Assembly: GCA_013397865.1 (NCBI GenBank) | Contig: VZTI01002070.1 | Span: 1,170,207-1,234,206, forward strand | Origin: Struthidea cinerea | Taxonomy: Eukaryota > Chordata > Aves > Passeriformes > Corcoracidae | Direction of reading: 5' to 3' | DNA length: 64,000 bases | Part shown: positions 63,840 through 64,000 of the stretch, in pieces | Layout: each line of letters begins with the position of its first letter | How positions within the stretch are numbered: the stretch's first letter is position 1 | Notes under the pieces: generated by a model | The model's input: the letters and a program-made list of their open reading frames with translations, nothing else | Databases searched by the model: none | Told to the model about the DNA's origin: nothing | Position numbers and translations under genes: made by a program

Positions 63840-64000
63840 CTTGTTGGAGTAGGGAGGTTTACTCAGGTTGATGCCGTCGCGGATGAGCTTGTCCCGGATC
63901 ATGATCTTCAGCTTCAGCCTGGGGTACGCGACCAGCCCATCGCCCCCGGCCGCTCCCCGCCGCCCGCCGGGCCGGACCCTGGGGGCCGCCCCCCGCCGGG
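63840..64000 (-). CDS. Partial first coding exon of an unidentified minus-strand gene
   Basis: On the minus strand the frame is open from the window edge to the splice donor. The last 21 codons, from an ATG at 63900-63902, begin MIRDKLIRDG and end PPYSNK. The donor reads AACAAG|GTAAGA, with GT at 63838-63839, and the exon ends in phase 0. The ATG has an A at -3. The same frame continues upstream without a stop (AYPRLKLKI just before the Met, then a Gly/Arg-rich stretch from GC-rich DNA), so the true start may lie outside the window. In that case this is an internal part of a longer first exon. The exon sits in a CpG island, as expected for a 5' exon. Intronic sequence after the donor happens to stay open to 63471, but that is read-through and not coding. 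I do not recognise the family. The basic, amphipathic sequence would fit a cytosolic tail before a membrane segment, if the candidate exon at 51975-52048 is the next one. Confidence 0.72.
63914..63940 (-). other. Possible 9-codon upstream ORF
   Basis: If translation starts at the ATG at 63902, a short upstream ORF (MGWSRTPG, stop TGA at 63914-63916) lies just before it in another frame and ends 11 bases short of the ATG. Such an ORF could damp translation. If the main frame actually starts outside the window, this is only an out-of-frame shadow. Confidence 0.25.

Larger units (their letters stand above)
63810..64000. promoter_or_regulatory. Edge of a CpG island
   Basis: GC content and CpG density rise sharply in the last ~200 bases (GCCGTCGCGGATG, GTACGCG, and a C/G-rich run with repeated CCGCC and CCGG to the end), while the other 63.8 kb are AT-rich with very few CpGs. 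This marks the 5' end of the minus-strand gene. The core promoter is presumably beyond the window, since no TATA box or start site can be placed here. Confidence 0.75.

Noticed and set aside
1..64000. CRISPR arrays, tRNA/rRNA genes, bacterial operons, phage or plasmid modules
   Set aside because: No regularly spaced direct repeats, no cloverleaf or rRNA signatures noticed, and no ribosome-binding-site-led long frames. The repeats and CpG island indicate a vertebrate nuclear genome.

Overview
This window is almost certainly nuclear DNA from a bird, and nearly all of it is non-coding. The evidence is AT-rich sequence with no long open frames, four truncated CR1 LINE copies of avian type (three ending in the ATTCTATGAT/ATTCTGTGA-like 3' end), one solitary LTR-like element of a kind I know from bird genomes, and a CpG island confined to the last ~200 bases. 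I see no bacterial, plasmid or phage features, no CRISPR array, and no tRNA or rRNA gene.

Right edge (63810-64000): a CpG island holds part of a first coding exon of a minus-strand gene. It ends in a consensus splice donor at 63838-63839. The last 21 codons start at an ATG at 63902, and the frame stays open upstream to the window edge. I do not recognise the protein. About 12 kb downstream in the gene direction, 51975-52048 (minus) has the form of a 74-bp exon. It has a long T tract and TTTCAG acceptor, an open frame for a short hydrophobic segment flanked by Lys/Asn, and a GTAAGT donor. Its phase fits the first exon. A weaker 61-bp candidate at 3103-3163 (minus) would fit in phase after it. 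If these belong to one gene, the whole window is the 5' part of a long-intron gene transcribed right to left, encoding a protein with a hydrophobic segment near its N terminus. Two further minus-strand candidates (28146-28230 and one ending at 60479) and one plus-strand candidate (49333-49471) are much less certain.

The rest, region by region: 1-15.5 kb is unique AT-rich sequence with several stretches that look like conserved non-coding elements. 15.56-16.15 kb is the LTR-like repeat with an internal ~46-bp tandem structure. 24.1-24.3 kb is a local duplication carrying a 22-bp perfect palindrome. 24.7 kb and 33.1-33.5 kb are plus-oriented CR1 copies; 45.8-46.2 kb and 62.1 kb are minus-oriented ones. 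44.64 kb and 61.2 kb are small tandem duplications. 48.38 kb and 35.84 kb are quadruplex-type G/C runs. 56.9 kb is a probable ancient amniote repeat. Most open frames of 60-150 codons look like chance: none shows a domain I recognise, and many overlap each other on opposite strands.

I did not find a convincing new biological system. The most useful leads are the unidentified minus-strand gene with its candidate exons and the conserved-looking non-coding blocks in its presumed introns.
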